Shown here piece by piece: positions 33,923 through 42,353 of a stretch of DNA of 64,000 nt. The stretch is taken from positions 1,922,001 to 1,986,000 of the forward strand of contig OZ254079.1 in NCBI GenBank assembly GCA_965267475.1, written 5' to 3'. The notes beneath the pieces are model-generated. The model searched no databases. It saw only the letters and a list, made by a program, of their open reading frames with translations, and was not told the origin of the DNA. The translations under genes were made by a program, and so were the position numbers. Positions within the stretch are counted from its first letter, which is position 1; the number at the start of each line of letters is the position of its first letter. The stretch is from JBCBKU01 sp965267475. Lineage in GTDB: Bacteria > Pseudomonadota > Alphaproteobacteria > Rhodobacterales > Rhodobacteraceae.

Positions 33923-34810
33923 ATGACCAAACCCTCTATCGGCTTCATCGGGCTCGGGCTCATGGGAAGCGCCATGGCGCATCGTCTGCTCGAATGCAGA
34001 TATGCCGTAACGACAATGGCGAACCGCTCGCGCACCAATCTTGAAAAAGCCGTCGCAGCCGGAGCGAAGGAAGCTGCAAGTGCGCGCGAGATTGCTGAGA
34101 TCAGCGACATCGTCATGATCTGCGTCGATACCTCCGCCAGCGTCGAAGGGCGCATGCGCGGACCCGACGGGATCCTGGCGGGACTGAGACCCGACGCGGT
34201 GGTGATCGATTTCGGAACCTCGCTGCCGGCGAGCACACGGACGCTTGCGCGCGAGACGGAGGAAAAGGGCGGGGCATATCTCGATGCGCCGCTGGGGCGG
34301 ACACCGGCCCATGCCAAGGATGGGCTTTTGAATATCATGACGGCGGGCGACAAGGCGGCCTTCGACAAGGTCGAACCCGTCTTGCAGGAATTGGGTGAGA
34401 ACGTCTTCTATCTGGGCGAAAGCGGGTCGGGCCATACCATCAAGCTTTTGAACAACTTCTTTGGCATGACCATCGCGAATGCGATCTCGGAAGCCTATGC
34501 CATGGCCGATGCCGCCGGGATCGATCGGCGCGCGGCCCATGACGTGATCGCAGCGGGTCCGTTACGGTCGGGCATGATGGATTTCGTCTCGGCCTATGCG
34601 TTGGACGGCGATCCGACAAAGCTGGAATTCTCCGTCCGGAACGCTGCCAAAGATGTCGGATATTACGATCAGATGGTCCAGGACGCCGGAAAGACCTCTC
34701 TCATGGCCGGGGGCGCTCTGACGGCTCTGCGCGCCGCGATCGAGGACGGGCAGGGCGACGATATGGTAAGCCAGATGGTCGATTTTCACAGCAAGCGGAT
34801 GAACGGCTAA
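33923..34810 (+). CDS. NAD(P)-dependent beta-hydroxyacid dehydrogenase (HIBADH family)
   Basis: 295 residues. N-terminal Rossmann motif IGFIGLGLMGSAMAHRL, substrate motif DAPLGRTPAHAKDG, then the catalytic Lys in GHTIKLLNNFFG. Relatives oxidise 3-hydroxyisobutyrate or reduce tartronate semialdehyde. In a sugar-acid locus the latter fits. AAGGAGA is well placed before the ATG at 33923. It is divergent from the dehydratase gene. A 358-bp noncoding stretch separates it from the next importer. Confidence 0.87.
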   Translation: MTKPSIGFIGLGLMGSAMAHRLLECRYAVTTMANRSRTNLEKAVAAGAKEAASAREIAEISDIVMICVDTSASVEGRMRGPDGILAGLRPDAVVIDFGTSLPASTRTLARETEEKGGAYLDAPLGRTPAHAKDGLLNIMTAGDKAAFDKVEPVLQELGENVFYLGESGSGHTIKLLNNFFGMTIANAISEAYAMADAAGIDRRAAHDVIAAGPLRSGMMDFVSAYALDGDPTKLEFSVRNAAKDVGYYDQMVQDAGKTSLMAGGALTALRAAIEDGQGDDMVSQMVDFHSKRMNG

Positions 34811-35168
34811 GGCGAAAGCCTGGCCCCGCGAATCTGTCTCGGAAAACTGAATTTGCCGCGGAACTGTCGGCCATTCCCGAGATTCCATGCGGGTTTTGCC
34901 GCCAATCGGTCAATTTAGGGCCATCGCGTCAGCGGCCGGGTCAGTGGATCAATTCGGCCCGCAGATACGACACAACAGGCCCACTAGCCCTTGGCGGCAG
35001 TGCTCCCTGAGCACCTGGGGTGTATCAATTGTGTATCAAAATCGGCGTGGGCGCTGATCCGCGCCGAATTGGGCCCTTAAGGATTGGTTGACGCTTCGCC
35101 GATCCTTACCCACTATCGTGGTATCAAAAGCTGCAACAATGCAGCAGTTCGTTCTGGGAGGATAATGA
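34811..35168. promoter_or_regulatory. 358-bp noncoding region upstream of sugar importer, with TGTATCAA repeats and a small hairpin
   Basis: No gene is seen here. A 6-bp stem with a 3-nt loop lies at 35000-35014 (GTGCTC/GAGCAC). TGTATCAA occurs at 35021-35028 and 35032-35039, 11 bp apart and so on the same helix face. GGTATCAAAA recurs at 35120-35129. These may be regulator half-sites for the importer operon that starts at 35169. A GGGAGG ribosome site ends the region. No regulator gene is adjacent. Confidence 0.45.
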
Positions 35169-36458
35169 ATGTCACACGAACTTCGCACTCTGCGTGGTGT
35201 CGTTTTGGCCGGAACAGTTTCGGCACTTGCAATGTCTTCGGCCGCTATGGCCGCAGAATTGAACCTTATGATTTCGGATGTGGATGGCAAAGCTGCACTG
35301 GTCCAGGAACTGGCCGAGCGGTATCAGGCCGACAATCCCGACGTGAAGATCACGTTGAATCCGGTTGGCTATAACGTCATCCGTGAACAGCTTCCGATCC
35401 AGTTGGAAGCCGGCACCGGCCCCGATCTGGCCTTTGTCACCAACCTTGGCGGTCTGAACCCGTTCTATGTGGATCTGACGCCCTATGTGGACGCGGACGC
35501 CTGGGAAGAAGCCTATGGCGCAGTTCTGCCCTGGTATCGCGCTGGCGCGCCGGATGGGATCTTTGGCTTCCACACGGAGATGACGGTCACCGGTCCATAC
35601 GTGAACCTGACCATGTTCGAAGAAGCGGGCGTGGAAGTACCTGGCCCTGGTTCGACCTGGGATGACTGGGCGGAAGCCACCAAGGCCGTGATGACCGAGA
35701 CCGGTTCCTATGCCGGGATGGTGATGGACCGCTCGGGCCACCGCATGGCTGGTCCTGCGATGTCCTATGGTGCGGCTTACTTTTCCGATGACGGCAAGCT
35801 AATGGTGGATGAAGGCTTCAAAACCTTCTCGGCCAAGATGTTGGAATGGCACGAAAGCGGCCTGATGCCTGCCGATATCTGGCCGGCCTCGTCGGGCTCG
35901 AAATATGCCAATGGCAACGAGATGTTCTTCAGCCAGGATGTACCGTTCTACATGTCCGGCTCGTGGAACACCGGCAACGTTCAGACCAATGTGGGTGACC
36001 AGTTCGACTGGACTGTTGCACCGGTCCCATGCGGACCCGCTGGTTGCGGCATCATGCCGGGCGGTTCGGGTCTTGTTGCCTTCAAATCGGGTGATGCCGA
36101 CAAGGAAGAGGCCGCGGCCAAGTTCGTGGCCTGGATGGGCTCGGACGACATCGCGCGTGAGTGGTATTCGAAGACCTATGCAATCCCGGCCCATGCGGGT
36201 CTTCAGGCCGAAGGGCTTGACTATATCGGCAATGGCGCCAGCCAGGCGGTTGCCGACGGTCTTGCGGCCTTCACCGCAATGGCAGCTACGGCGGCCGAAC
36301 AGACCCCGCAAGCCTATCAGCTTCAGGGCAGCCCGGTTGGCTTCGTTGTCTACAACGCGACGACCCAGTACCTCGGTGCTGCGATGAACGGCGAACTGTC
36401 GCTGGATGAGGCCATGGCCAAAATCCAGGAAGAGCTGGACACGAACGCCAACAACTAA
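35169..36458 (+). CDS. ABC transporter sugar-binding protein (family 1)
   Basis: 429 residues with a Sec signal peptide (GVVLAGTVSALAMSSAAMAAE). The family-1 pattern includes LAERYQADNPDVKITL, GTGPDLAFVTNLGGLN and later FYMSGSWNTGN. It starts the operon that runs through two permeases, an ATPase and five enzyme genes, so it should bind the sugar or glycoside that those enzymes process. Two stable hairpins follow the stop. Confidence 0.88.
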   Translation: MSHELRTLRGVVLAGTVSALAMSSAAMAAELNLMISDVDGKAALVQELAERYQADNPDVKITLNPVGYNVIREQLPIQLEAGTGPDLAFVTNLGGLNPFYVDLTPYVDADAWEEAYGAVLPWYRAGAPDGIFGFHTEMTVTGPYVNLTMFEEAGVEVPGPGSTWDDWAEATKAVMTETGSYAGMVMDRSGHRMAGPAMSYGAAYFSDDGKLMVDEGFKTFSAKMLEWHESGLMPADIWPASSGSKYANGNEMFFSQDVPFYMSGSWNTGNVQTNVGDQFDWTVAPVPCGPAGCGIMPGGSGLVAFKSGDADKEEAAAKFVAWMGSDDIAREWYSKTYAIPAHAGLQAEGLDYIGNGASQAVADGLAAFTAMAATAAEQTPQAYQLQGSPVGFVVYNATTQYLGAAMNGELSLDEAMAKIQEELDTNANN

Positions 36459-36477
36459 AGCGGTCGTTCAAATTCTT

Positions 36478-36517
36478 CGGGGGCGTTCGCGCCCCCGATG
36501 CGCCCGGGACCCCGGGC
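36478..36517 (+). other. Two tandem GC-rich hairpins after binding-protein gene
   Basis: The first stem is CGGGGGCG/CGCCCCCG with a TTCG loop (36478-36497). The second is GCCCGGG/CCCGGGC with a 2-nt loop (36502-36517). No T-run follows. They sit between the binding-protein and permease genes and probably stabilise the upstream message. Confidence 0.6.
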
Positions 36518-36541
36518 AAGGCGCAAGAAGTGTAAGCCCCC

Positions 36542-37966
36542 ATGTCACTCGCTGGAATTGTCATGTCCGCGCTCGGCCTCTTCTGGGGGGTCGGCGGCAC
36601 GATCTGGCTTCTGTCGCGGAAGTCCTACAAGATCACCCAAATCGGCCAGTTCCTAATGGATCTGATCGGTTTCCCGGTCGAGCTGTCCCAGGCCTGGTTC
36701 GGGCGGATGGGCGTGCCCTATGCCCTTCTGTTGCCAAACATGCTGATCTTCGGGCTCTTCACCTTCGCGCCGATGATCCTGAACTTCTATGTGTCCTTCA
36801 CCACCGGTTCTTCGATCTCGCTTTTTGACCGGCCCTGGGTTGGGCTCGACAAATATTTCGAGATCTTCAATTGCGAAAGCATCTTCGTGCCCAGGACCTG
36901 CACCAACCCGGGCTTCAATTTCTGGACGGGCATGTACAATACGCTGACCTTCGTGGTCATTCAGGTGCCGATCCTTTGCGTCGTCGCGCTGATGACGGCG
37001 CTTGTCGTTAATAAGAACATCAAGGGCCGCGGGTTCTGGCGCGCCATGTTCTTTTACCCTGTGATGCTGTCGCCGGTCGTGATCGCAAATATCTGGAACT
37101 GGGTTCTGCACCGCAAAGGTGTGTTGAATGAGATGGTCGGCGGCACAGCGGACACGTTGACAAACCTGGCCGGTCGCGCGGGATTTGACATCGTCGTGAC
37201 GATCCTTGTCGCTGTGATCCTGATCATTGTATCCGAGCGCGCCATCCGGTCATCCGACGAGCCATCCACCCCTTGGACGACCGTCTTTGCGGGGATCCTC
37301 GCGCTCTTGGTTGCCTGGGCCAATCCGTTAAGCCTGTTGGGCATGGAAAGCAGCTTCTGGCTTGGCGTGGCGCTGGGCGGTTTACTGATCTGGATCGTGG
37401 CGTCCGGTCAGGACTTCGCCCGGATCGCGATAATCGGGGCAGGGATCATTGCCGCACTTCTGCTGCTGTCGATCCAGTTCGACGCGGTCTTCGATTTCGG
37501 CCGCTACCGGCCTAATAACTGGTTGGTCACGCCGCGCACCGGTTGGCCTTTCTTCTGGCTGGTCTTTGTCTTCACCTGGAGCCATATGGGCTTTTACATG
37601 CTCATCCTGCTGGCCGGTCTTCAGGCAATCCCGTCGGATCTTTACGAAGCCGCCAAGATGGACGCGACCAAGCCCTTCCGGGCTTTCTGGCGGATCACCC
37701 TACCGCTGGTCATGCCGACCATGACAGTTGTGATCGTGCTCAGCCTGATCCGAAGCTTCCAGATCTTTGATGAGGTCTTCCTGCTGACCGGCGGCGGGCC
37801 GGGTCGTGAAACCTTCATGATCGTCCAAAACATCTATGAGGTCGCGTTCACCAATAACAACCCCGACTACGGCCAGGCCGCGGCAGGCTCGGTCCTAATG
37901 GCGATTGTCATCGCCGTCTTCACGTTCTTCCAGCTTTGGCTGACCCGCCGGCAATCGGATCTTTAA
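36542..37966 (+). CDS. ABC sugar transporter permease with about four extra membrane helices
   Basis: 474 residues, far above the usual 290-320. An extra N-terminal helix (about 3-24) precedes the usual TM1 (about 58-84). Residues about 215-317 hold an insertion with four hydrophobic stretches (near 216-229, 245-260, 271-288 and 295-313) before the conserved WPFFWLVFVFTWSHMG part. The EAA loop is intact (YEAAKMDATKPFRAFWRITLPL). It is the first permease of the importer. Confidence 0.87.
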   Translation: MSLAGIVMSALGLFWGVGGTIWLLSRKSYKITQIGQFLMDLIGFPVELSQAWFGRMGVPYALLLPNMLIFGLFTFAPMILNFYVSFTTGSSISLFDRPWVGLDKYFEIFNCESIFVPRTCTNPGFNFWTGMYNTLTFVVIQVPILCVVALMTALVVNKNIKGRGFWRAMFFYPVMLSPVVIANIWNWVLHRKGVLNEMVGGTADTLTNLAGRAGFDIVVTILVAVILIIVSERAIRSSDEPSTPWTTVFAGILALLVAWANPLSLLGMESSFWLGVALGGLLIWIVASGQDFARIAIIGAGIIAALLLLSIQFDAVFDFGRYRPNNWLVTPRTGWPFFWLVFVFTWSHMGFYMLILLAGLQAIPSDLYEAAKMDATKPFRAFWRITLPLVMPTMTVVIVLSLIRSFQIFDEVFLLTGGGPGRETFMIVQNIYEVAFTNNNPDYGQAAAGSVLMAIVIAVFTFFQLWLTRRQSDL

Positions 37967-37970
37967 GCGC

Positions 37971-39053
37971 ATGACCAGGATCACCACATTTCTCACCCGC
38001 ACCGCCGGCAGCCAGGACAGGGCAGACAAATTCGGCATCGCCGACTTCCTGGCCTATGGTTATCTGCTTGTCGGTGTCCTGATCATTCTGATCCCTGTGC
38101 TTTGGACCTTCTTTTCGTCGATCAAACCCGAGCGCGCCGTCGACAACTTCGACACGCGACTTTTGCCCTACGCGCAGATCGAGGCAGACGTCGAAGGGGT
38201 CGGGCCGAAACCGGTCTGGAACTACACCGCCGAGGATGGTACCGTCACCGAGGTCTATAAGGCTGGACCCACGCGCCGGATAACGGATGTTGCGCCAATC
38301 GATGACCCCGGGGAGGTGATCCAGGTGCCCCGCACGACGCTGACCGAGAATGAGGAGTTCCGGGTCGCGTCCGAAAACTATCTGGATCCGCTTCTAAAAC
38401 GGAACGGGCAGGAGAATTTCCTGTTCGGGACCTACCTATTCAATTCGGTCTTCGTCACCGTGGCGGCAACACTGATCACGCTGTTGATCAATGCGATGGC
38501 GGCGTTTGCCCTGTCCAAGTACCGCTTCCCGGGGCGGTTGACTTTCACGCTTCTGATTGTGGCGACGCTATTGATCCCGACATCGATCATTCTGGTGTCG
38601 CTTTTCTTCGTGGTCTGGTCCTTCGGGATGTTCGGCTCGCTCTGGGGGGTCATCATACCCGCTGCGGCGACGCCGACCGGGGTGTTCCTTCTCAGGCAAT
38701 ACATGCTGACGATACCGGATGAATTGCTTGAAGCAGCCCGAATGGACGCCGCCAGCGAATGGCGGATCTTCTGGCGGATCATCATTCCGCTATCTTTGCC
38801 TGCCCTGTCCGTTCTTGCGATCTTAAGTGTGATCTGGCGGTGGAACGATTTTCTATGGCCGTTGATCGTTCTGATCTCGGATCCGAACCAGCACACCATC
38901 CAGTTGGGCCTGACCCAATACGCGGGCGAGTTCGATGTGGATTTCCACTATATCCTTGCCATGACGGTCGTATCGCTTTTGCCGATCACGCTTGTTTTCG
39001 TCTGGCTGCAACGTTTCATCACAACCGGCATCGCCACCACGGGGCTGAAATGA
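37971..39053 (+). CDS. ABC sugar transporter permease with enlarged first periplasmic loop
   Basis: 360 residues. TM1 lies at about 27-50 and is followed by a hydrophilic stretch of about 90 residues (55-145) before the next helix, in place of a short loop. The rest is standard MalG type, with EAARMDAASEWRIFWRIIIPL as the EAA loop and SVIWRWNDFLWPL. It lies 4 nt after the first permease. A 121-nt gap packed with hairpins separates it from the ATPase gene. Confidence 0.87.
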   Translation: MTRITTFLTRTAGSQDRADKFGIADFLAYGYLLVGVLIILIPVLWTFFSSIKPERAVDNFDTRLLPYAQIEADVEGVGPKPVWNYTAEDGTVTEVYKAGPTRRITDVAPIDDPGEVIQVPRTTLTENEEFRVASENYLDPLLKRNGQENFLFGTYLFNSVFVTVAATLITLLINAMAAFALSKYRFPGRLTFTLLIVATLLIPTSIILVSLFFVVWSFGMFGSLWGVIIPAAATPTGVFLLRQYMLTIPDELLEAARMDAASEWRIFWRIIIPLSLPALSVLAILSVIWRWNDFLWPLIVLISDPNQHTIQLGLTQYAGEFDVDFHYILAMTVVSLLPITLVFVWLQRFITTGIATTGLK

Positions 39054-39060
39054 AGGGACA

Positions 39061-39155
39061 CGAAAAATCAGAGATTTTTCGTAGGATTTCCGACACGGAA
39101 ATCGCTGCCGCGAAAATCGCGTCGATTTTCGTCTCAAATTCCGTGTCGGAATTTG
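39061..39155 (+). repeat. Array of four perfect hairpins with 3-nt loops
   Basis: Four consecutive inverted repeats each have a perfect 8-9-bp stem and exactly three loop bases. They lie at 39061-39081 (loop AGA), 39085-39103 (ACA), 39111-39131 (CGT) and 39135-39155 (TGT). The stems share related cores such as CGAAAATCG and CGGAAATC. They fill the gap between a permease and the ATPase of the same importer. They may act on mRNA stability or read-through, or be relics of a palindromic repeat family. Confidence 0.85.
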
Positions 39156-39174
39156 CATCCGAGAAAGCAATGAC

Positions 39175-40245
39175 ATGACCCACGCGCTTCAACTCAACCA
39201 AATCAAGAAATCCTTCGGGAGCGTCGACGTCATCCATGGGATCGACCTTGAGATCGAAGAGGGTGAATTCGTCGTCTTCGTGGGCCCCTCTGGCTGCGGC
39301 AAATCCACGCTTTTGCGCCTGATCGCGGGGCTGGAAGATCCGACATCGGGGGACATTAACCTGAAAGGCAAGCGGGTGAACAACGTGCCCGCGTCCGAGC
39401 GTGGTCTCTCGATGGTGTTCCAATCCTATGCGCTTTACCCGCATATGTCGGTCCGCCAGAACCTGTCCTTCGGGCTTGAAAATTTCCGGATGCCCGCGGA
39501 AGAGATCAACAAACGCGTCGATGATGCCGCAAAACTCCTGCAGATCGACCAGCTTCTGACCCGGCGGCCCGGGCAACTGTCCGGTGGCCAGCGCCAGCGG
39601 GTCGCCATTGGCCGGGCCATCGTGCGCGAGCCCATCATCTTCCTCTTCGATGAACCGCTATCGAACCTTGATGCAGAGCTTCGCCTTCAGATGCGGGTCG
39701 AAATCTCGAACCTTCACGCCCAACTTGGCAACACGATGATTTATGTGACCCATGACCAGATCGAGGCCATGACCATGGCCAATCGGATCGTTGTGTTGCG
39801 GGGCGGGCATATCGAGCAGGTGGGCAAGCCGCTCGATCTCTACAACCATCCGGCAAACAAGTTCGTCGCGGGCTTCATCGGCGCGCCGCAGATGAATTTC
39901 CTGGCGGGCGAACTCGACGGGAATATCCTGAAGCTCGACAGCGGCATGGTCCGCGATGTTCCGGTTGCCCATACCGGCAAGCAAAAAGTGACATTGGGTG
40001 TCCGGCCGGAATCCATCGGCGTCTCGCTCGACGGCACCGGCGATGAAAAGGTCAAGGTTCAGAACTTCGAACAGCTCGGCGCCGTCACCTATATCTACGC
40101 GGCCTTTGCCAATGGGGAAGCCTTGACGGTGCAATTGCCGCACCAGATCCCGCTTGAGCGCGGGCAGGAAATCGGCGTGACCTTCCATGCCGAGAACTTC
40201 CACATCTTCGGTGAAGACGAAGTCACGTTGCCAAAGGCAAGCTAA
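39175..40245 (+). CDS. ABC sugar transporter ATPase (UgpC/MalK type)
   Basis: 356 residues. Walker A GPSGCGKST, signature LSGGQRQRVAIGRAI and Walker B IFLFDEPLSNLDA, followed by the C-terminal regulatory OB domain. It ends directly at the start of the first Gfo/Idh/MocA gene (stop followed immediately by ATG). It powers the importer whose other subunits start at 35169. Confidence 0.9.
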   Translation: MTHALQLNQIKKSFGSVDVIHGIDLEIEEGEFVVFVGPSGCGKSTLLRLIAGLEDPTSGDINLKGKRVNNVPASERGLSMVFQSYALYPHMSVRQNLSFGLENFRMPAEEINKRVDDAAKLLQIDQLLTRRPGQLSGGQRQRVAIGRAIVREPIIFLFDEPLSNLDAELRLQMRVEISNLHAQLGNTMIYVTHDQIEAMTMANRIVVLRGGHIEQVGKPLDLYNHPANKFVAGFIGAPQMNFLAGELDGNILKLDSGMVRDVPVAHTGKQKVTLGVRPESIGVSLDGTGDEKVKVQNFEQLGAVTYIYAAFANGEALTVQLPHQIPLERGQEIGVTFHAENFHIFGEDEVTLPKAS

Positions 40246-41262
40246 ATGAGAGCAGCCCTTATCGGCCTCGGCATGGTCTCGAAGACCTATGGCGATGCCT
40301 TCCGGAATACGTCTGCCGCCTCTCTCGGCCCCGTGTTCGCCCGATCGCCCAAGGCGCGCAAAGACTTCTTGGCGGCTTGGCCGGATCTCGGTGCCACCGA
40401 TGCGTCGTCTGTCGAGGACGCCATTTCCGATGCAGATTTTGTCGTCCTCACCACGCCGCCCAATGCCCGGGCCGAGATCATCGACGCCTGCATCAAAGCG
40501 GGAAAGCCTGTGCTGATGGAAAAACCCATCGAGCGGACGCTGGAGGCGGCCACACACCTGGTGGAAGCTTGCGAGGCTGCCGACTTGCCGCTCGGCACTG
40601 TGCTTCAACATCGGGCGCGGCCCGTCGTTGCAGATCTGCGCAAAGCCATGAAAACGCTGGGCGATCTCTGCGCCGTTGAAGTCAATATTCCTTGGTGGCG
40701 GCCCCAGAGTTACTACGATGAACCGGGGCGTGGGACCTATGCACGGGATGGGGGCGGCGTTCTGATCAGTCAGGCGATTCATATTCTCGATCTGATGTTG
40801 TCCCTGACCGGTCCCGTTGCCGAGGTGACAGCCATGACGGCCACGACCCGTTTGCATCGGATGGAATCGGAAGACTTTGTCAGCGCCGGTCTTGCCTTTG
40901 AAAGCGGTGCTGTTGGCCATCTCTATGCCACGACCGCAAGTTTCCCGGGTGAAAGTGAGACAATTACGCTGCATTTTCGCGAAGGCTCTGCCTCGCTCGC
41001 GCGCGGTGAATTGACGGTGACGCGCCAGGACGGCTCTGTTGAAACCTTCGGTCAGACCGCGGCCAGCGGCGCGGGCGCTGACCCGATGGCCTTCACGTCG
41101 GATTGGCACAGGTTCATGATCGAGGATTTCGTGGATGCGGTTTCAAAGGGACGACCGCCGATGGTTCCTGGTCGCGCTGCGCTCGAGGTCCATAAATTGA
41201 TCTCGGCGCTTGAGACCTCCGGCAGATCGGGTAAACGCATCAAAGTCGCCGCTCGGGATTGA
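40246..41262 (+). CDS. Gfo/Idh/MocA-family oxidoreductase (first of three)
   Basis: 338 residues. The N-terminal Rossmann start RAALIGLGMVSKTYG is followed by TTPPNARAEII and the conserved Lys in MEKPIERTLE. Family members oxidise or reduce sugar hydroxyls, often at C3 or C4, with a tightly bound or soluble NAD(P). It is the first of three relatives in a row, which suggests stepwise redox or epimerising handling of an imported sugar. The substrate is unknown. Confidence 0.85.
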   Translation: MRAALIGLGMVSKTYGDAFRNTSAASLGPVFARSPKARKDFLAAWPDLGATDASSVEDAISDADFVVLTTPPNARAEIIDACIKAGKPVLMEKPIERTLEAATHLVEACEAADLPLGTVLQHRARPVVADLRKAMKTLGDLCAVEVNIPWWRPQSYYDEPGRGTYARDGGGVLISQAIHILDLMLSLTGPVAEVTAMTATTRLHRMESEDFVSAGLAFESGAVGHLYATTASFPGESETITLHFREGSASLARGELTVTRQDGSVETFGQTAASGAGADPMAFTSDWHRFMIEDFVDAVSKGRPPMVPGRAALEVHKLISALETSGRSGKRIKVAARD

Positions 41263-41275
41263 CCCCGGGGCGCTG

Positions 41276-41321
41276 ACGATTTTCGACACGAAAATCGTTA
41301 CGGAAATCGTGTCGATTTCCG
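41276..41321 (+). repeat. Pair of perfect hairpins related to the 39.1-kb array
   Basis: 41276-41298 has a 10-bp stem ACGATTTTCG/CGAAAATCGT with loop ACA. 41301-41321 has a 9-bp stem CGGAAATCG/CGATTTCCG with loop TGT. Stem cores and loop bases match the array at 39061-39155. It lies between the first and second Gfo/Idh/MocA genes in the same operon. Confidence 0.85.
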
Positions 41322-41342
41322 GCCACCGCAAAAGGATAGGAC

Positions 41343-42353
41343 ATGACATTGAAACTTGGTGTTCTTGGGATCGATCATGGCCACATCTTCGGGATGCTGG
41401 GTCAGATGATACACCATGGTTGCACCTGCGATGCTTATTGGACCGACGGCCCGGCGGTGACCGAGACCAAGTTCAACGAGGTCTTTCCTGACGTTGCCAA
41501 GACCGAGGACCGTCGACGCATCCTCGATGATCCTGAAATCAGGATGATCCTGATCTCATCGGTGCCCGCCGACCGGGCTGCACTTGCCATCGAGGCGATG
41601 GAGGCCGGCAAGGACGTCATGGTCGACAAGCCGGGATGCACCACTCTTGAACAGCTCGCCGCCATCAAGGCGTGCCAGGCCCGCACAGGGCGGATCTGGT
41701 CGGTCAATTTCTCGGAACGATTTGAGGTTCCGGCAACGACTAAAGCCACCGAGTTGGTCGAAGGCGGGGCGATTGGTCGCGTGATTCAAGTCGTCACACT
41801 GGCGCCGCACAAGCAGAACCTGAAGACGCGCCCGCCCTGGTATTTCGAACGCGAACGCTATGGCGGAATCCTGACCGATATCGGCTCGCACCAGGTGGAT
41901 CAGTTTCTGCACTATACGGGCTCGACCGAAGTGACCGTCGCCCACGCGCTGGTCGAGAACACCACCATGCCCGACAAGCCTGGATTTCAGGATTTCGGTG
42001 AAATGACGCTCGTTGGGGACAAAGGTCACGGGTACCTGCGGCTTGACTGGTTCACGCCCGACGGGCTGCCGACCTGGGGGGATGGTCGGCTGTTTCTTCT
42101 GGGCACCGAGGGCACGATTGAGCTTCGGAAATACACCGATATCGGACGGCCCCACAAAACGAACACCTTGTTTCTTGTGAACGGCGAAGAAAACGCAATG
42201 ATCGATTGCAACGATGCCGGTTTGCCGTACTTCCCGCGCCTGATTGCTGACGTTCAGGACCGGACCGAAACCGCCGCCACGCAGGATCACACCTATCGCA
42301 CGATGGAGATCGCCATTCGTGCCCAGATGAAGGCAGAAGGCCATGACACGTAG
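41343..42353 (+). CDS. Gfo/Idh/MocA-family oxidoreductase (second of three)
   Basis: 336 residues. It begins KLGVLGIDHGHIFGML, a variant of the Rossmann motif in which GxGxxG is replaced by GIDHGH, and has the conserved Lys in MVDKPGCTTLE. The later GGILTDIGSHQVDQFL holds the His expected in the active site. The altered glycine motif suggests different cofactor handling from its two neighbours. The gene overlaps the third copy by 11 nt. Confidence 0.83.
   Translation: MTLKLGVLGIDHGHIFGMLGQMIHHGCTCDAYWTDGPAVTETKFNEVFPDVAKTEDRRRILDDPEIRMILISSVPADRAALAIEAMEAGKDVMVDKPGCTTLEQLAAIKACQARTGRIWSVNFSERFEVPATTKATELVEGGAIGRVIQVVTLAPHKQNLKTRPPWYFERERYGGILTDIGSHQVDQFLHYTGSTEVTVAHALVENTTMPDKPGFQDFGEMTLVGDKGHGYLRLDWFTPDGLPTWGDGRLFLLGTEGTIELRKYTDIGRPHKTNTLFLVNGEENAMIDCNDAGLPYFPRLIADVQDRTETAATQDHTYRTMEIAIRAQMKAEGHDT

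Noticed and set aside
39061..39155. Possible small CRISPR array
   Set aside because: The units are adjacent hairpins with 3-nt loops, not direct repeats with unique spacers of about 30 nt, and no cas genes are nearby.
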